Source: Rhizobium grahamii CCGE 502 (GTDB lineage Bacteria; Pseudomonadota; Alphaproteobacteria; Rhizobiales; Rhizobiaceae). From it: a stretch of DNA of 64,000 nt. The stretch is taken from positions 1 through 64,000 of the forward strand of contig NZ_AEYE02000011.1 in the NCBI RefSeq assembly GCF_000298315.2. Direction: 5' to 3'. The notes beneath the pieces are model-generated. The model searched no databases. It saw nothing but the letters and a program-made list of their open reading frames with translations, and had not been told where the DNA came from. The position numbers and the translations under genes were made by a program. Shown here piece by piece: positions 27,418 to 35,268 of this stretch. Numbering within the stretch: position 1 is the stretch's first letter; each line of letters begins with the position of its first letter.

Positions 27418-28839
27418 TTACTTTCCTTCGCGCAATGCGGATACGAGTTTAACAATCGGATCGATCAAATCATTCAGGTCGTCAACAGGCACTTGGATCT
27501 GGTCTAGTTGCGCCTTTTGACTGTCTGTCAGGCCAATTAACGCCCTCCCGGACAGGGTTTCCGCCATGTAGCCAGTCGCACCGATCGGTAATGTGATCAG
27601 GCCCAACTCCGCCGCGATGTTGAACTCTTTCTCCATCCCATCGGCGTTGACTACGTCAGTGCCCGCTAGTTTGTTTCCGAAAAGAAAGACCGCGATCCCC
27701 GCTTTGCCTAATATCTCTCGGCGATACTGCTCCCACACTTGCTGCCGCTGACGGGCATCGGGGATCGCCTGGGGAAAGGGTCTGATTACAAGGTAATCTT
27801 CGATATGGCCCGTTCGGGCCTCCATGATCTGCTCAAGCGCGCCCGTGAAAAGCGAATTTCCTACACCCAACCCCAAACCGGTCGCTATCTTCATGTTTTT
27901 AGCAACGAGCTTCTTCCCCAATGTCCGCATAAAATTTGTGACGGCCGCTTCGCCCCAAGGCTCGAACGACGCCGCACTTGCGGACACAAATACTGTTTGC
28001 CGGCGATAACGACGCTCAAACTCCTGGAGAATTTCAGTGATATCACCGTAGTCGTCTACGAGCACAACCTTCACGTTGAAGCGCTTAAGGTCTTCGATTA
28101 CTAAGGCTTGGCGAATTTTTGCATGCTCGAACGAGGCTGCATCCTCGGTGCTTAACCGCGTCCGCTTTTTGAATATGGCATAGTGGCGTCTTTGGTTGCT
28201 TTCAAAGGTTAAGCGTAGACGGGCTAGCACCTGGTCGAGGTTAGGATCGGTGAAGCTAAATCCAAGAAAGAGGAATGTTTTCGATACCAGGTCCCCTGCG
28301 AGCGCATTTATAAATGCACCGCGATCACGGTTGTATCGCTCGTAATCATCTCGCGTGACAATCGCTTCGTCGGGTCGATCAACGTCCCCGTGCATTTTGT
28401 AAACAATCGCGTCGCGACGCGGTCGAGTATTTGCAAGTTGCGCCACCGACGTTTTTACGTCGACAATCTTGCCGGCGTCCTTCAGAGCCGTCTCGATCAA
28501 CTTGTCATAATTAGTGGTCCACCAAGTCACGATTGGTAGGCGTGCGAGAAGGCCGTGGTTCACGGTTGGTGGGTTGTCTGCTGACAAGGCTTCGATCACC
28601 GCTCGATGAAGCCGATTTCGATTGTTCCCATTCGCATTGACATGAAATTGAGCTACGGCAACTAAATCCGTCTCTCGATCGATGTCCAGTTCAAGTTCAT
28701 CGGCAAGCGGGCGAACAAGTTCCCGCCAATCAACAAAGCCGGCCGGGACGGATAGTCCCGCGCCCGCCAATATCGCCGCATTCCCCGCGATCATTTCGCC
28801 AAAGTAGTCATCGATAAAGCGGGAAACGTCTCTGTTCAC
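27418..28839 (-). CDS. thsA: Thoeris NAD-depleting effector ThsA (SIR2-SLOG)
   Basis: The product is 473 aa, very close to the length of the Bacillus cereus protein. The N-terminal SIR2 domain (about 1-280) has GAGLS (26-30), N110 in WWTTNYDKL and H150 in YKMHGDVD, aligned with the catalytic Asn and His of known ThsA. The C-terminal SLOG domain (about 281-473) has VFVSASA, GLGLGVGNSLF, FLFGNK (K390) and MEKEFNIAAELGLITLPIGATGYMA, the cyclic-ADPR-binding fold. Activated ThsA destroys NAD and stops phage growth. The start is GTG; it fits the family's N-terminal length. Confidence 0.93.
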   Translation of the reverse strand: MNRDVSRFIDDYFGEMIAGNAAILAGAGLSVPAGFVDWRELVRPLADELELDIDRETDLVAVAQFHVNANGNNRNRLHRAVIEALSADNPPTVNHGLLARLPIVTWWTTNYDKLIETALKDAGKIVDVKTSVAQLANTRPRRDAIVYKMHGDVDRPDEAIVTRDDYERYNRDRGAFINALAGDLVSKTFLFLGFSFTDPNLDQVLARLRLTFESNQRRHYAIFKKRTRLSTEDAASFEHAKIRQALVIEDLKRFNVKVVLVDDYGDITEILQEFERRYRRQTVFVSASAASFEPWGEAAVTNFMRTLGKKLVAKNMKIATGLGLGVGNSLFTGALEQIMEARTGHIEDYLVIRPFPQAIPDARQRQQVWEQYRREILGKAGIAVFLFGNKLAGTDVVNADGMEKEFNIAAELGLITLPIGATGYMAETLSGRALIGLTDSQKAQLDQIQVPVDDLNDLIDPIVKLVSALREGK

Positions 28840-29454
28840 TTCTAGCCACCAGAAATTGAGGAAGGCCAGAAAATAAAACCGACTACGGATCGAGTAAACT
28901 CTATCCAGAGGCTAATCCACAGCCGTCGGTACCTATTTGGTAGGTAGCCTTGCCGAACTTGATGCCGGCCAAGTCAGGCGCAATGCGATTTCCTCAATGC
29001 TCTCGACATGAAGCCGAAACCGGAGCGGTCGACCGCCCCCCTGGGTACGGAGCGTCATAACTCCACCCCACCAAGCGGCGCCGCTGCAGCCCACTATTTC
29101 AGTGTTTTTCAAGGATCGAAAAGCTCATTCCGTTTCCGTTTGGCGACGCTGCATCGTGAGCGTGAATGGAAAAAAGGAATTCTGAAAAACGCTCAAAGGT
29201 CGGGCTGCAGCGGCGCCGCTTGGTGGGGTGGGCAAATGATGCTGCGTACCCAGGGGGAGGGTGCCGCCGGCGGGAGCGTCGCCCAGCGATGAAAAGTCCT
29301 TCGGCCCAAAGCGGAAGTCAGCAGCTTTTGAATGTGTTAGCACGGGATGCCAAGAGTTTAACCCACTCTTGCCTAACTACCGCCAAGTTGACGACAATCT
29401 GGATCTCGCTAGCATCGCTTATAGTGTTCGATTAGCTCAGAGACGGTTCGTAAA
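28840..29454. other. Non-coding spacer before thsA with a large inverted repeat
   Basis: This 615-base gap separates thsA from the plus-strand membrane gene. It must hold the thsA promoter. It contains the paired copies A and B of the element's repeat family (29036-29258). Open frames here cross the repeat and are not credible. A 27-codon open piece on the minus strand near 28910-28990 has no recognised match. Confidence 0.55.
29036..29258. repeat. Long imperfect inverted repeat (copies A and B), MITE-like
   Basis: Arm A (29036-29092) and arm B (29202-29258) are inverted copies sharing a perfect 30-base core that includes AGCGGCGCCGCTGCAGCCC. Similarity continues inward through GTTTTTCA. The arms are about 57-75 bases with a loop of about 110. 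Single copies of the same unit occur at 31307-31362 and 34788-34843. Confidence 0.8.
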
Positions 29455-30000
29455 ATGCTGAATGACGCCTATGCGTTTGCGATTGGGCCATTGCCCATCT
29501 TGCTTTCCACCGTTTGCGCATACGTGTATTGCTCCGACATAATCACCAAGAAAAGTGATATTTGGAGGAATATTGCTTCGGCGTTTTTCATCAGTTCATT
29601 CTCGGTTTCGATCTTTTTCTACCTTCTCGGAAACATCACGACGCAACATCTGATCGCTTCGCAAATCTTGGCAACGGCACTCTTTTTCATTCTTGTTAAA
29701 ATTGCATTGGTTTTTCCTGAGAACCCGCCGGAAAGAGTGCTTGTGCAATTCAAACAAAGTCCAGGGCAATTTTTGTCGATTGTGTTGGTGTCGCCCATCG
29801 CAATCATTGTCTGTGACTATTTTCTCGCTCACGTCGTCCCAAAGTGCGTTGGTCCGAAATGCTATATTTTCGACTTTCTGTTTGGATATGACCTGATGTT
29901 TTCCCGCTACTATGTAGCGGGCCTTGGCGCGTCCATGCTACTGATTTGCGGTGTGATTTCGGTGCGAAATTTCTCCTTACGTCGGTTCGGAGGAGAATAA
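29455..30000 (+). CDS. Hypothetical multi-helix membrane protein
   Basis: The product is 181 aa with about five hydrophobic helices (roughly residues 8-28, 40-60, 66-86, 102-124 and 154-172). It has a Cys-containing loop (VPKCVGPKCYIF) between helices 4 and 5. Base composition is more AT-rich than the neighbours, as usual for recently acquired cargo. It lies across the repeat from thsA. No family is recognised. Confidence 0.6.
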   Translation: MLNDAYAFAIGPLPILLSTVCAYVYCSDIITKKSDIWRNIASAFFISSFSVSIFFYLLGNITTQHLIASQILATALFFILVKIALVFPENPPERVLVQFKQSPGQFLSIVLVSPIAIIVCDYFLAHVVPKCVGPKCYIFDFLFGYDLMFSRYYVAGLGASMLLICGVISVRNFSLRRFGGE

Positions 30001-30091
30001 AGCACAGCGGACGCGATGACTGGTTTTGGCGCAAAGCAGACGCCTCGGCGAACTCCACCCTCAGAATTGGATAGCGATATCGGTCTTCCGT

Positions 30092-30535
30092 TCAGTGTCG
30101 ACCGCGCTCGATGCCGGCCATCGTCAGGCCGACGGCGATCTCTCGCAACGCTTCGTCGCGGCGCCGGTAGGCAGTAGGCCGAGCCCAACCGCGACGATCG
30201 CAGGCTTGATCGAACGTCATACCCTTTGTCAGCTTCACTCGCACCCAATGTTTCAGGACGCGCGCTGCGCCTGGCTGGTCTTTCAGATAGGTCATCTGCC
30301 AGCTGAGGGCACGCTCTAGCTGTGAGACGCGAGTGGGCGACAGCGCCCGCCGCATCGGCCGAAACTCGATCGGGGGCCAGCCGTCGAAGTCAGCGTCGTC
30401 GGTGATCATCGCTAGGTTCGGAAGGTTTGATCGAAGCCGGGCGGGGCCAATCGGCCCGGCGGCTCGATTTGCCCATTGGACGGCCTCTAGCAGTTCCTCG
30501 CCGACGAGCTTCGGCGTCCAGACATCGTCGAACAC
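30092..30535 (-). CDS. Phage-type DUF6362-like protein
   Basis: The product is 147 aa from GTG at 30535, chosen because GGGAGA lies just upstream and WTPKLVGEELLEAVQW is the expected family start. The middle has tryptophan and Arg-rich helices, and the C-terminus holds a helix-turn-helix-like segment (TFDQACDRRGWARPTAYRRRDEALREIA). It is probably a DNA-binding accessory protein of prophage regions. Family assignment is tentative. Confidence 0.6.
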   Translation of the reverse strand: MFDDVWTPKLVGEELLEAVQWANRAAGPIGPARLRSNLPNLAMITDDADFDGWPPIEFRPMRRALSPTRVSQLERALSWQMTYLKDQPGAARVLKHWVRVKLTKGMTFDQACDRRGWARPTAYRRRDEALREIAVGLTMAGIERGRH

Positions 30536-30593
30536 TACTTGTATCTCCCGCTCTGGCGAAGGCGTATGGTAGCCGGCGACTGAGGGTCGCAAA

Positions 30594-30827
30594 ATGAAGC
30601 GGGCGATGATCGAGGAGCACCTAAAGCAGGCTGAGGCGCATGTTTTGCTCGGAGAGCAGCACATCGCCCAACAGCGAGAGTTGATCTCCCGGATAGGGAA
30701 AGGCAGTGAGGACGAATGCGACGCAGTCCATCTTTTGAAAACGTTCCAGGAATTACAGAGGGAACATGTTTCACACCGCGACTGGCTTGCATCGGAATTG
30801 CTCCTAAAAGGTGAAGACGAGGACTAG
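30594..30827 (+). CDS. Small helical hypothetical protein
   Basis: The product is 77 aa, highly charged and predicted fully helical (HLKQAEAHVLLGEQHIAQQRELISRI). It is divergent from the DUF6362-like gene, whose start it nearly meets. No family is recognised. Confidence 0.5.
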   Translation: MKRAMIEEHLKQAEAHVLLGEQHIAQQRELISRIGKGSEDECDAVHLLKTFQELQREHVSHRDWLASELLLKGEDED

Positions 30828-30906
30828 CAGCCGAGGATCAGTTGCAAGCGGGACAGGTAGAACCGTCACGCGATGTCACGGTTTGTCAGGTTTTCAGGCG
30901 AATATG

Positions 30907-31233
30907 TCACGCCGACCTGTCACGCTTCTCGGGAAGAGGCGGCCGGATGGCGATCCGCCAGGGGAGGCCATACCCACCTCTTTCGAGCGAAATATATCCG
31001 AGGCCGGAAAGTCGCTCCAAGCTGTTGACCAGTGTCGGAGGATGAACGCCGATCCTCCCGGCGAGTTCGGTCAATGGTTCGTAGAGCGTCCCGGTCTCGT
31101 CTGCGGCCTCGGCCAGCACATAGCTGAACCGGAACGCCGAATGTGAAACCCTTGCGTCTCGGCGAATGCGACCGACCCACGTCGATCGAGCCTTCGACTT
31201 TACGAATACTGTCTCTCGCTTTGTTTCTTTCAA
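30907..31233 (-). CDS. Winged-helix DNA-binding protein of the element
   Basis: The product is 108 aa from TTG at 31233, supported by GGAGGGAAAG just upstream. The region FRFSYVLAEAADETGTLYEPLTELAGRIGVHPPTLVNSLERLSGLGYISLERG looks like a winged helix-turn-helix. It follows the capsid gene, separated by repeat copy D. It may be a regulator or replication accessory protein. Confidence 0.65.
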   Translation of the reverse strand: MKETKRETVFVKSKARSTWVGRIRRDARVSHSAFRFSYVLAEAADETGTLYEPLTELAGRIGVHPPTLVNSLERLSGLGYISLERGGYGLPWRIAIRPPLPEKRDRSA

Positions 31234-31306
31234 CTTTCCCTCCTGGACAAACGGTCGACCGCAACCGCAACCGGCTTTTCGGTCTTGTGAAAATCATTCA
31301 AATCCC

Positions 31307-31362
31307 GGGCTGCAGCGCACCCGTAGGGCGGGTAGGGAAAATACAGTCCCTACCTAGCCCCC
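31307..31362 (-). repeat. Repeat family copy D
   Basis: GGGCTGCAGC followed by GGGAAAAT and GTCCCTACC at the same spacing as copies B and C. It lies between the capsid gene end and the winged-helix gene start. Confidence 0.65.
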
Positions 31363-31404
31363 TCGTGGACAGCGAGGCCGAACTTGTCGGCCTCCGATAA
31401 CTCA

Positions 31405-33048
31405 TCAACCGCCAGCGTTCTTTGCGACGTTCCGCCAATCCATCGCCTTCGCCGCGACATCAAGGCGGGCCTTGATTTCAATGCCGTCGATGTCGAAGCC
31501 CACGCGAGTTTCTGTGTAGACGCCGCGATTGCCGTCGAGATAGGCAAGTTCGACGATGTCACCCTGCGCGGCATTCCCGGCCAGAAACCACGACACCTCC
31601 GAGCCTCCGGCAACGATGTCGTCGTCCGGTCGATTGATACCATTGTCTAGGCGAGCCTCGGCGAGGACCTGAAGCCGTTGCAAGGCACCCGGCACGACAT
31701 CGGCCGTCTTCGTGGGCTGGATTTCGGCCACAAACTGTTCTGCTATCGTCTGCAGGGCGACAGGGACGATCAGGAAGGCGGGCGTCAGGCCCAGGACGGT
31801 CTTGCCGTCAAGGCCGGTCTGCTTGGCAAACAGAGACCTGCCTTGCGACAGCCCTGTCAGGCCGATCGCAGTCGGGGTCATCAGGTTACCGTGGTCAGCA
31901 TGGAACAGTGTCTTGCCGTCGCCCATGACCGGGTTTGCCAGGATTTGACCCCAAACCAGATCGCTTTCAAGCTGCGCGGCCTGAACGCCGAACGCCTGCG
32001 GGATGCGGGTGAAAGCGTCGAGGTCGTCGTTGACGAGAACCTGACGGGTGATCCCGATGATCCGGCCATAGGTGGCAAGTTTGTAAATCTCCTTGCTTTC
32101 GCCGATCGTCCCGCGCTTGAATTCGCCGTGTTCGTTGACCTTGCTCAGTGAGGGCGCTTCGCCAAACTGGGCGCGTGTGATCGGCTTGAAGTCAGACGCC
32201 GAAGTTTCGCGAACGAGCGGGCGGAAGGTCTGCGGGGCGGCCGTATAGCCGGCGCGCAGCGTCGTGTTCGCGAGGTTCGCCAGGATGCCCGGGAAGTCCG
32301 ATGTTGTGTGCATCCCCCCACTACGCTGCGCTAGAGCCTGGCCGGCAAGTTCTTGACGGGTCATGCCGCGGGTGTTGACGCCGTTCGCTTCGAGAACGTC
32401 GCGACCGATTTCGAGGAGCGTCAGGCCGCGGAAATTCCGACCGTCAGGGGTCAGTTCGACGCCGGCAGGGTTGGCGCGATGCTGCAGCGCGTTCGTAATC
32501 GCCGCTGCGCGCTGCTCTGCATTACCTGGGCCAACATCAACGCGGACGTTGCTGTTGATCCGCGTCTGCTCGTCGATCATCGCCTGTTGGGCGAGGACGA
32601 TGCCGCGGAAGTCATCGACTGAGGTATCCAGTCGAACATGCTCTTCGCCGAGGTCAGGCAACTTGGCGGCCGTCGCGATAGATCGGATCGTAACAATCCG
32701 AGTGTCACGAAGCTCCTCGACCGCGATTTCGTCCACCTTCGCCCTGATCTCCTTCGCGATCTCGGCGTGTGCATCCTCGATTGTGCGGATTGCAGCGGCG
32801 TCCATGCCGTCTTTGATTTCCAGGACCTTTTCCTCGGCTCTCTCTCTGAGCCCGGCGAGGTCGGCGCGAAGCACGGCCAGCGCGCTCGCGACATGGGGGG
32901 CAAAGTGAACGGCGACATCGCCGAGGCTGCCGATCGCATGGGACGCGGCGGCCGGGACCGCTGCGAATGCCTCGGCCGGGACCCCGACACAGACGACGAG
33001 GGCGGCGGCCAGGACCGCAGCGATAGAGAAGAAGGAATGCTGTCTCAT
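31405..33048 (-). CDS. Major capsid protein with N-terminal signal-like segment
   Basis: The product is 547 aa. The C-terminal 320 residues look like the capsid part of prohead protease/capsid fusion proteins and Mu gpT-like heads, including the LFHADHGN motif near residue 380. Residues 55-110 are a charged coiled coil like a delta or scaffold region. The first 29 residues (MRQHSFFSIAAVLAAALVV...PAEAFA) look like a Sec signal peptide, unusual for a capsid. The start is supported by AAGGAG nine bases upstream. It follows the coiled-coil gene by 12 bases. Confidence 0.8.
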   Translation of the reverse strand: MRQHSFFSIAAVLAAALVVCVGVPAEAFAAVPAAASHAIGSLGDVAVHFAPHVASALAVLRADLAGLRERAEEKVLEIKDGMDAAAIRTIEDAHAEIAKEIRAKVDEIAVEELRDTRIVTIRSIATAAKLPDLGEEHVRLDTSVDDFRGIVLAQQAMIDEQTRINSNVRVDVGPGNAEQRAAAITNALQHRANPAGVELTPDGRNFRGLTLLEIGRDVLEANGVNTRGMTRQELAGQALAQRSGGMHTTSDFPGILANLANTTLRAGYTAAPQTFRPLVRETSASDFKPITRAQFGEAPSLSKVNEHGEFKRGTIGESKEIYKLATYGRIIGITRQVLVNDDLDAFTRIPQAFGVQAAQLESDLVWGQILANPVMGDGKTLFHADHGNLMTPTAIGLTGLSQGRSLFAKQTGLDGKTVLGLTPAFLIVPVALQTIAEQFVAEIQPTKTADVVPGALQRLQVLAEARLDNGINRPDDDIVAGGSEVSWFLAGNAAQGDIVELAYLDGNRGVYTETRVGFDIDGIEIKARLDVAAKAMDWRNVAKNAGG

Positions 33049-33060
33049 TGGAAGGCTCCT

Positions 33061-33654
33061 TTAAGCTCGGGGCAGCGCGGCGCCCCACCCGGGCGCGCCC
33101 GCGACAGGCCGGATTTCGTTTTTCAAGATCGAGAAGACGGGGGCGTAGTAGCCCGCAGGTGCCGGGAATGCGCGGGTTTCGACCGCGGGGATCAAGTCAT
33201 CCCGACCCGCCTCGATTAGTTTCCCATTGATCTGCTCGACCGCCTTTTCGGCGTCGTGCAGCCTGCCCAGGATGCCGACGATCTCTGTCTGCAGACCGAC
33301 GAGGCGCTTCTTCAGGTCGTTCGCGACCGCATTGGCCTCGCCCTCGACCTTGTTTCGCTCCGCCGTCAGAGCCTCCACCGCTGCCGCCTGGGCTACCTCG
33401 GCGATCCGCTTTTCGAGTTCTGCTTTCGCAGCGATCCCGCGATCCCGTTCGCGGATCGCGATCGTCAATGCCGCCTCGGCTTTGTCGAGCGCCGCTTCGG
33501 TTCCGTCGAGAAGCAGCCCTGCGCGAACTCGTTGAGCCCGATCGACTTCCGCCTGCAGGGCTTCAAGGTCGATCGCGTCCAGAGCTTCGCGCAGATCGGA
33601 AATGCTCGCGTCCGCGGACCGGAGCGCCTTCCTGATTTGGTCTAGGATGCCCAT
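33061..33654 (-). CDS. Coiled-coil protein, possible scaffold
   Basis: The product is 197 aa and almost wholly helical and charged from residue 15 to 150. The tail is Pro/Gly-rich (AFPAPAGYYAPVFSILKNEI). Its place directly before the capsid gene and after the protease-like gene is where phages encode a scaffold or head-assembly protein. Its start overlaps the upstream gene by 13 bases. The role is inferred from context. Confidence 0.6.
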   Translation of the reverse strand: MGILDQIRKALRSADASISDLREALDAIDLEALQAEVDRAQRVRAGLLLDGTEAALDKAEAALTIAIRERDRGIAAKAELEKRIAEVAQAAAVEALTAERNKVEGEANAVANDLKKRLVGLQTEIVGILGRLHDAEKAVEQINGKLIEAGRDDLIPAVETRAFPAPAGYYAPVFSILKNEIRPVAGAPGWGAALPRA

Positions 33655-34199
33655 GAGGGTTTCTCCATGTTGAGCGACCCGGCGATGTACGGGGACGCAA
33701 TTGCGGTAGCCTCGGCGCCCGATAGGCGGCCGAGGCGTTCCAGTTTGCCCGCGACCGCGCGGATCGCGGAGCGGACGGGATTTCGTGAAAGGATGTCCAG
33801 CGTCGTGACCTCCAGGGCGCGGTACTGCGTTAGGAAGGCGTCACCGTACTCCGTGACCAAAGCGCCGATGATTTTACCCAAATCAGACCGGGCCAAATCA
33901 CCCGCCGCTTGATAGGCAAGCATCTCGCGTTCAAGCTCTTCGAGCGTCGGCCGATGTATTTGATTGAAGAGAATGCCCTCGGCGAACGCGCCCGCTCGGA
34001 GCACGACAAGTCGTCTCCAATCCGCTCCATCGGGAAAGGGGACTGAAAGCTGCGCGACGCCGTTCGTGCTGTGCGCCTCGACGCAATCGAATTCCATGCC
34101 GAACAACGATCCGACCACGAAATGACCCGCCTCGTGGTGGGCCAATCGGGGACACGGGACGAAGTCGCCGAGTTCCGGCAGGCTCGCAACCTCAGTCAT
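33642..34199 (-). CDS. M41-like zinc metallopeptidase in the head gene cluster
   Basis: The product is 185 aa. H22-E-A-G-H26 (LAHHEAGHFVVGSLFG) is the zinc-binding HExxH in the HEAGH form typical of FtsH (M41) peptidases. A later RAGAFAEGILF and the GDLARSDL segment match the M41 pattern that brings the third, acidic ligand. There is no AAA domain. Overlaps join it to terS (8 bases) and the coiled-coil gene (13 bases). It may process the capsid or scaffold; no serine prohead protease is seen. The ATG at 34199 was chosen to fit that overlap. Confidence 0.7.
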   Translation of the reverse strand: MTEVASLPELGDFVPCPRLAHHEAGHFVVGSLFGMEFDCVEAHSTNGVAQLSVPFPDGADWRRLVVLRAGAFAEGILFNQIHRPTLEELEREMLAYQAAGDLARSDLGKIIGALVTEYGDAFLTQYRALEVTTLDILSRNPVRSAIRAVAGKLERLGRLSGAEATAIASPYIAGSLNMEKPSWAS

Positions 34200-34713
34200 G
34201 CGCTCGCACCTCCGATGGGTCGTCGCCTTCGGAAGCGTGCAAATCTGCCCCACCGTCGCGAACGTAGCGTCTCGCCGAACCGAACGCTTTGCCGATGTTG
34301 TTGACTTCTTCATGGACTAAGGCTTCAAGTTTTCGCCGCTCGCCCATGTCCCGCGTAAACCTCGCAGGCAAACTCAACATGGCGTCGCGAAACTTCGCTG
34401 CGGCGAACTCGATCGCGTAGATCGCGTCATCAAGCGGGATGACGGATCGCTGTTTCTCGGCGAGGCGCAATTCGATTTCGGCCGTCTTCGCGTCCTGCAT
34501 TCGCGACTGCGCCGCGACCTTCGACCCCTTCCGTTCCTCGTCCTTCAGGAATTTGATGTAACCCTGAATAACGTCGTCATGCTCGTAGTGACCGCGAACC
34601 GATGGCTTGATGTAGGACAGTTTGACAAGCTGCCGCAGGCGCTCGTCGGAAACCATCAGAAGCCTTGCAGCCTCCGAAACCGGGGTCATGCTTTTTGCGG
34701 AACAGGTGGTCAT
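34192..34713 (-). CDS. terS: Terminase small subunit, Nu1-like
   Basis: The product is 173 aa. An N-terminal winged-helix DNA-binding region (VSEAARLLMVSDERLRQLVKLSYIKPSVRGHY) is followed by a helical segment (AQSRMQDAKTAEIELRLAEKQRSVIPLDDA), as in lambda Nu1-type proteins. It would recognise the packaging site. No large terminase follows, unlike in complete phages. The ribosome site lies in a hairpin (34717-34734). Confidence 0.78.
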   Translation of the reverse strand: MTTCSAKSMTPVSEAARLLMVSDERLRQLVKLSYIKPSVRGHYEHDDVIQGYIKFLKDEERKGSKVAAQSRMQDAKTAEIELRLAEKQRSVIPLDDAIYAIEFAAAKFRDAMLSLPARFTRDMGERRKLEALVHEEVNNIGKAFGSARRYVRDGGADLHASEGDDPSEVRAHD

Positions 34714-34716
34714 TTC

Positions 34717-34734
34717 AGCCCCCTTTTTGGGGCT
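34717..34734 (-). promoter_or_regulatory. Hairpin covering the terS ribosome binding site
   Basis: On the minus strand AGCCCC, AAAAA, GGGGGCT precedes GAA-ATG. The G-run that would pair with 16S rRNA lies in the stem, so terS translation may be limited unless the stem is opened. Confidence 0.5.
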
Positions 34735-34787
34735 GGCGAACCCAACCCAAGTGGAAAAACGAAATTTCTGAAGTCATGCGATGACTG

Positions 34788-34843
34788 GGGTGCAGCGGCG
34801 CCGCTCCCCCGCCTGGGCGAATATCGGTCCCTACCCAGGGGGA
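34788..34843. repeat. Repeat family copy C
   Basis: GGGTGCAGCGGCGCCGCT, nine bases, GGG, 17 bases ending CCCTAC, then CCAGGGGG. It lies between the tape-measure operon and terS, in the same orientation as copies B and D. Confidence 0.75.
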
Positions 34844-34884
34844 CCATGTACGGCGTCCCGTTGCGCTCGACGTTGCGCGGACCA

Positions 34885-35268
34885 TCATGCCCGGCCTCCC
34901 TTCGCGGGGAAGGCAACGACCTTGGTCTCGCTGCCTGCCTGGTCGATTTGTGGCGCCCGCAGGCCCGCGACGATGGCGGCATGACCATGGCCTTCCTCGA
35001 TCAGCTTCAAGGCCTCGTGCTCGCGCCCTCTGCAGGCGGGATCACTAAGAACCGTGCGAGTGAACCGCAGAGCGTCGAGGGCACCGGCTTCGAAAGCGAG
35101 GGACCAGACCGCCGATAGCTCGCCTTCATCCGTTGATGTGATGCCGAGCCTTTGCACGGAACTAGAGACGCCCCTCCGGACCCATGGGTTCAGGGTTGCT
35201 CGGTCAGTCGCTTGCGGGTCAGCGGTCCCTAGAATTCGGGCGAGAATGCCGGGAAAAGTTTCGCCCAT
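34885..35268 (-). CDS. Hypothetical protein downstream of tape measure
   Basis: The product is 127 aa. The ATG at 35268 overlaps the tape-measure stop (ATGA), so translation is coupled. FPGILARILGTADPQATDRATLNPW and a Thr/Asp-rich middle are seen. It could be a tail completion protein by position; no family is recognised. Confidence 0.6.
   Translation of the reverse strand: MGETFPGILARILGTADPQATDRATLNPWVRRGVSSSVQRLGITSTDEGELSAVWSLAFEAGALDALRFTRTVLSDPACRGREHEALKLIEEGHGHAAIVAGLRAPQIDQAGSETKVVAFPAKGGRA

Noticed and set aside
29008-29343. Open frames across the inverted repeat
   Set aside because: Both strands give similar GC-rich peptides because the repeat is inverted. There is no ribosome site or family match.
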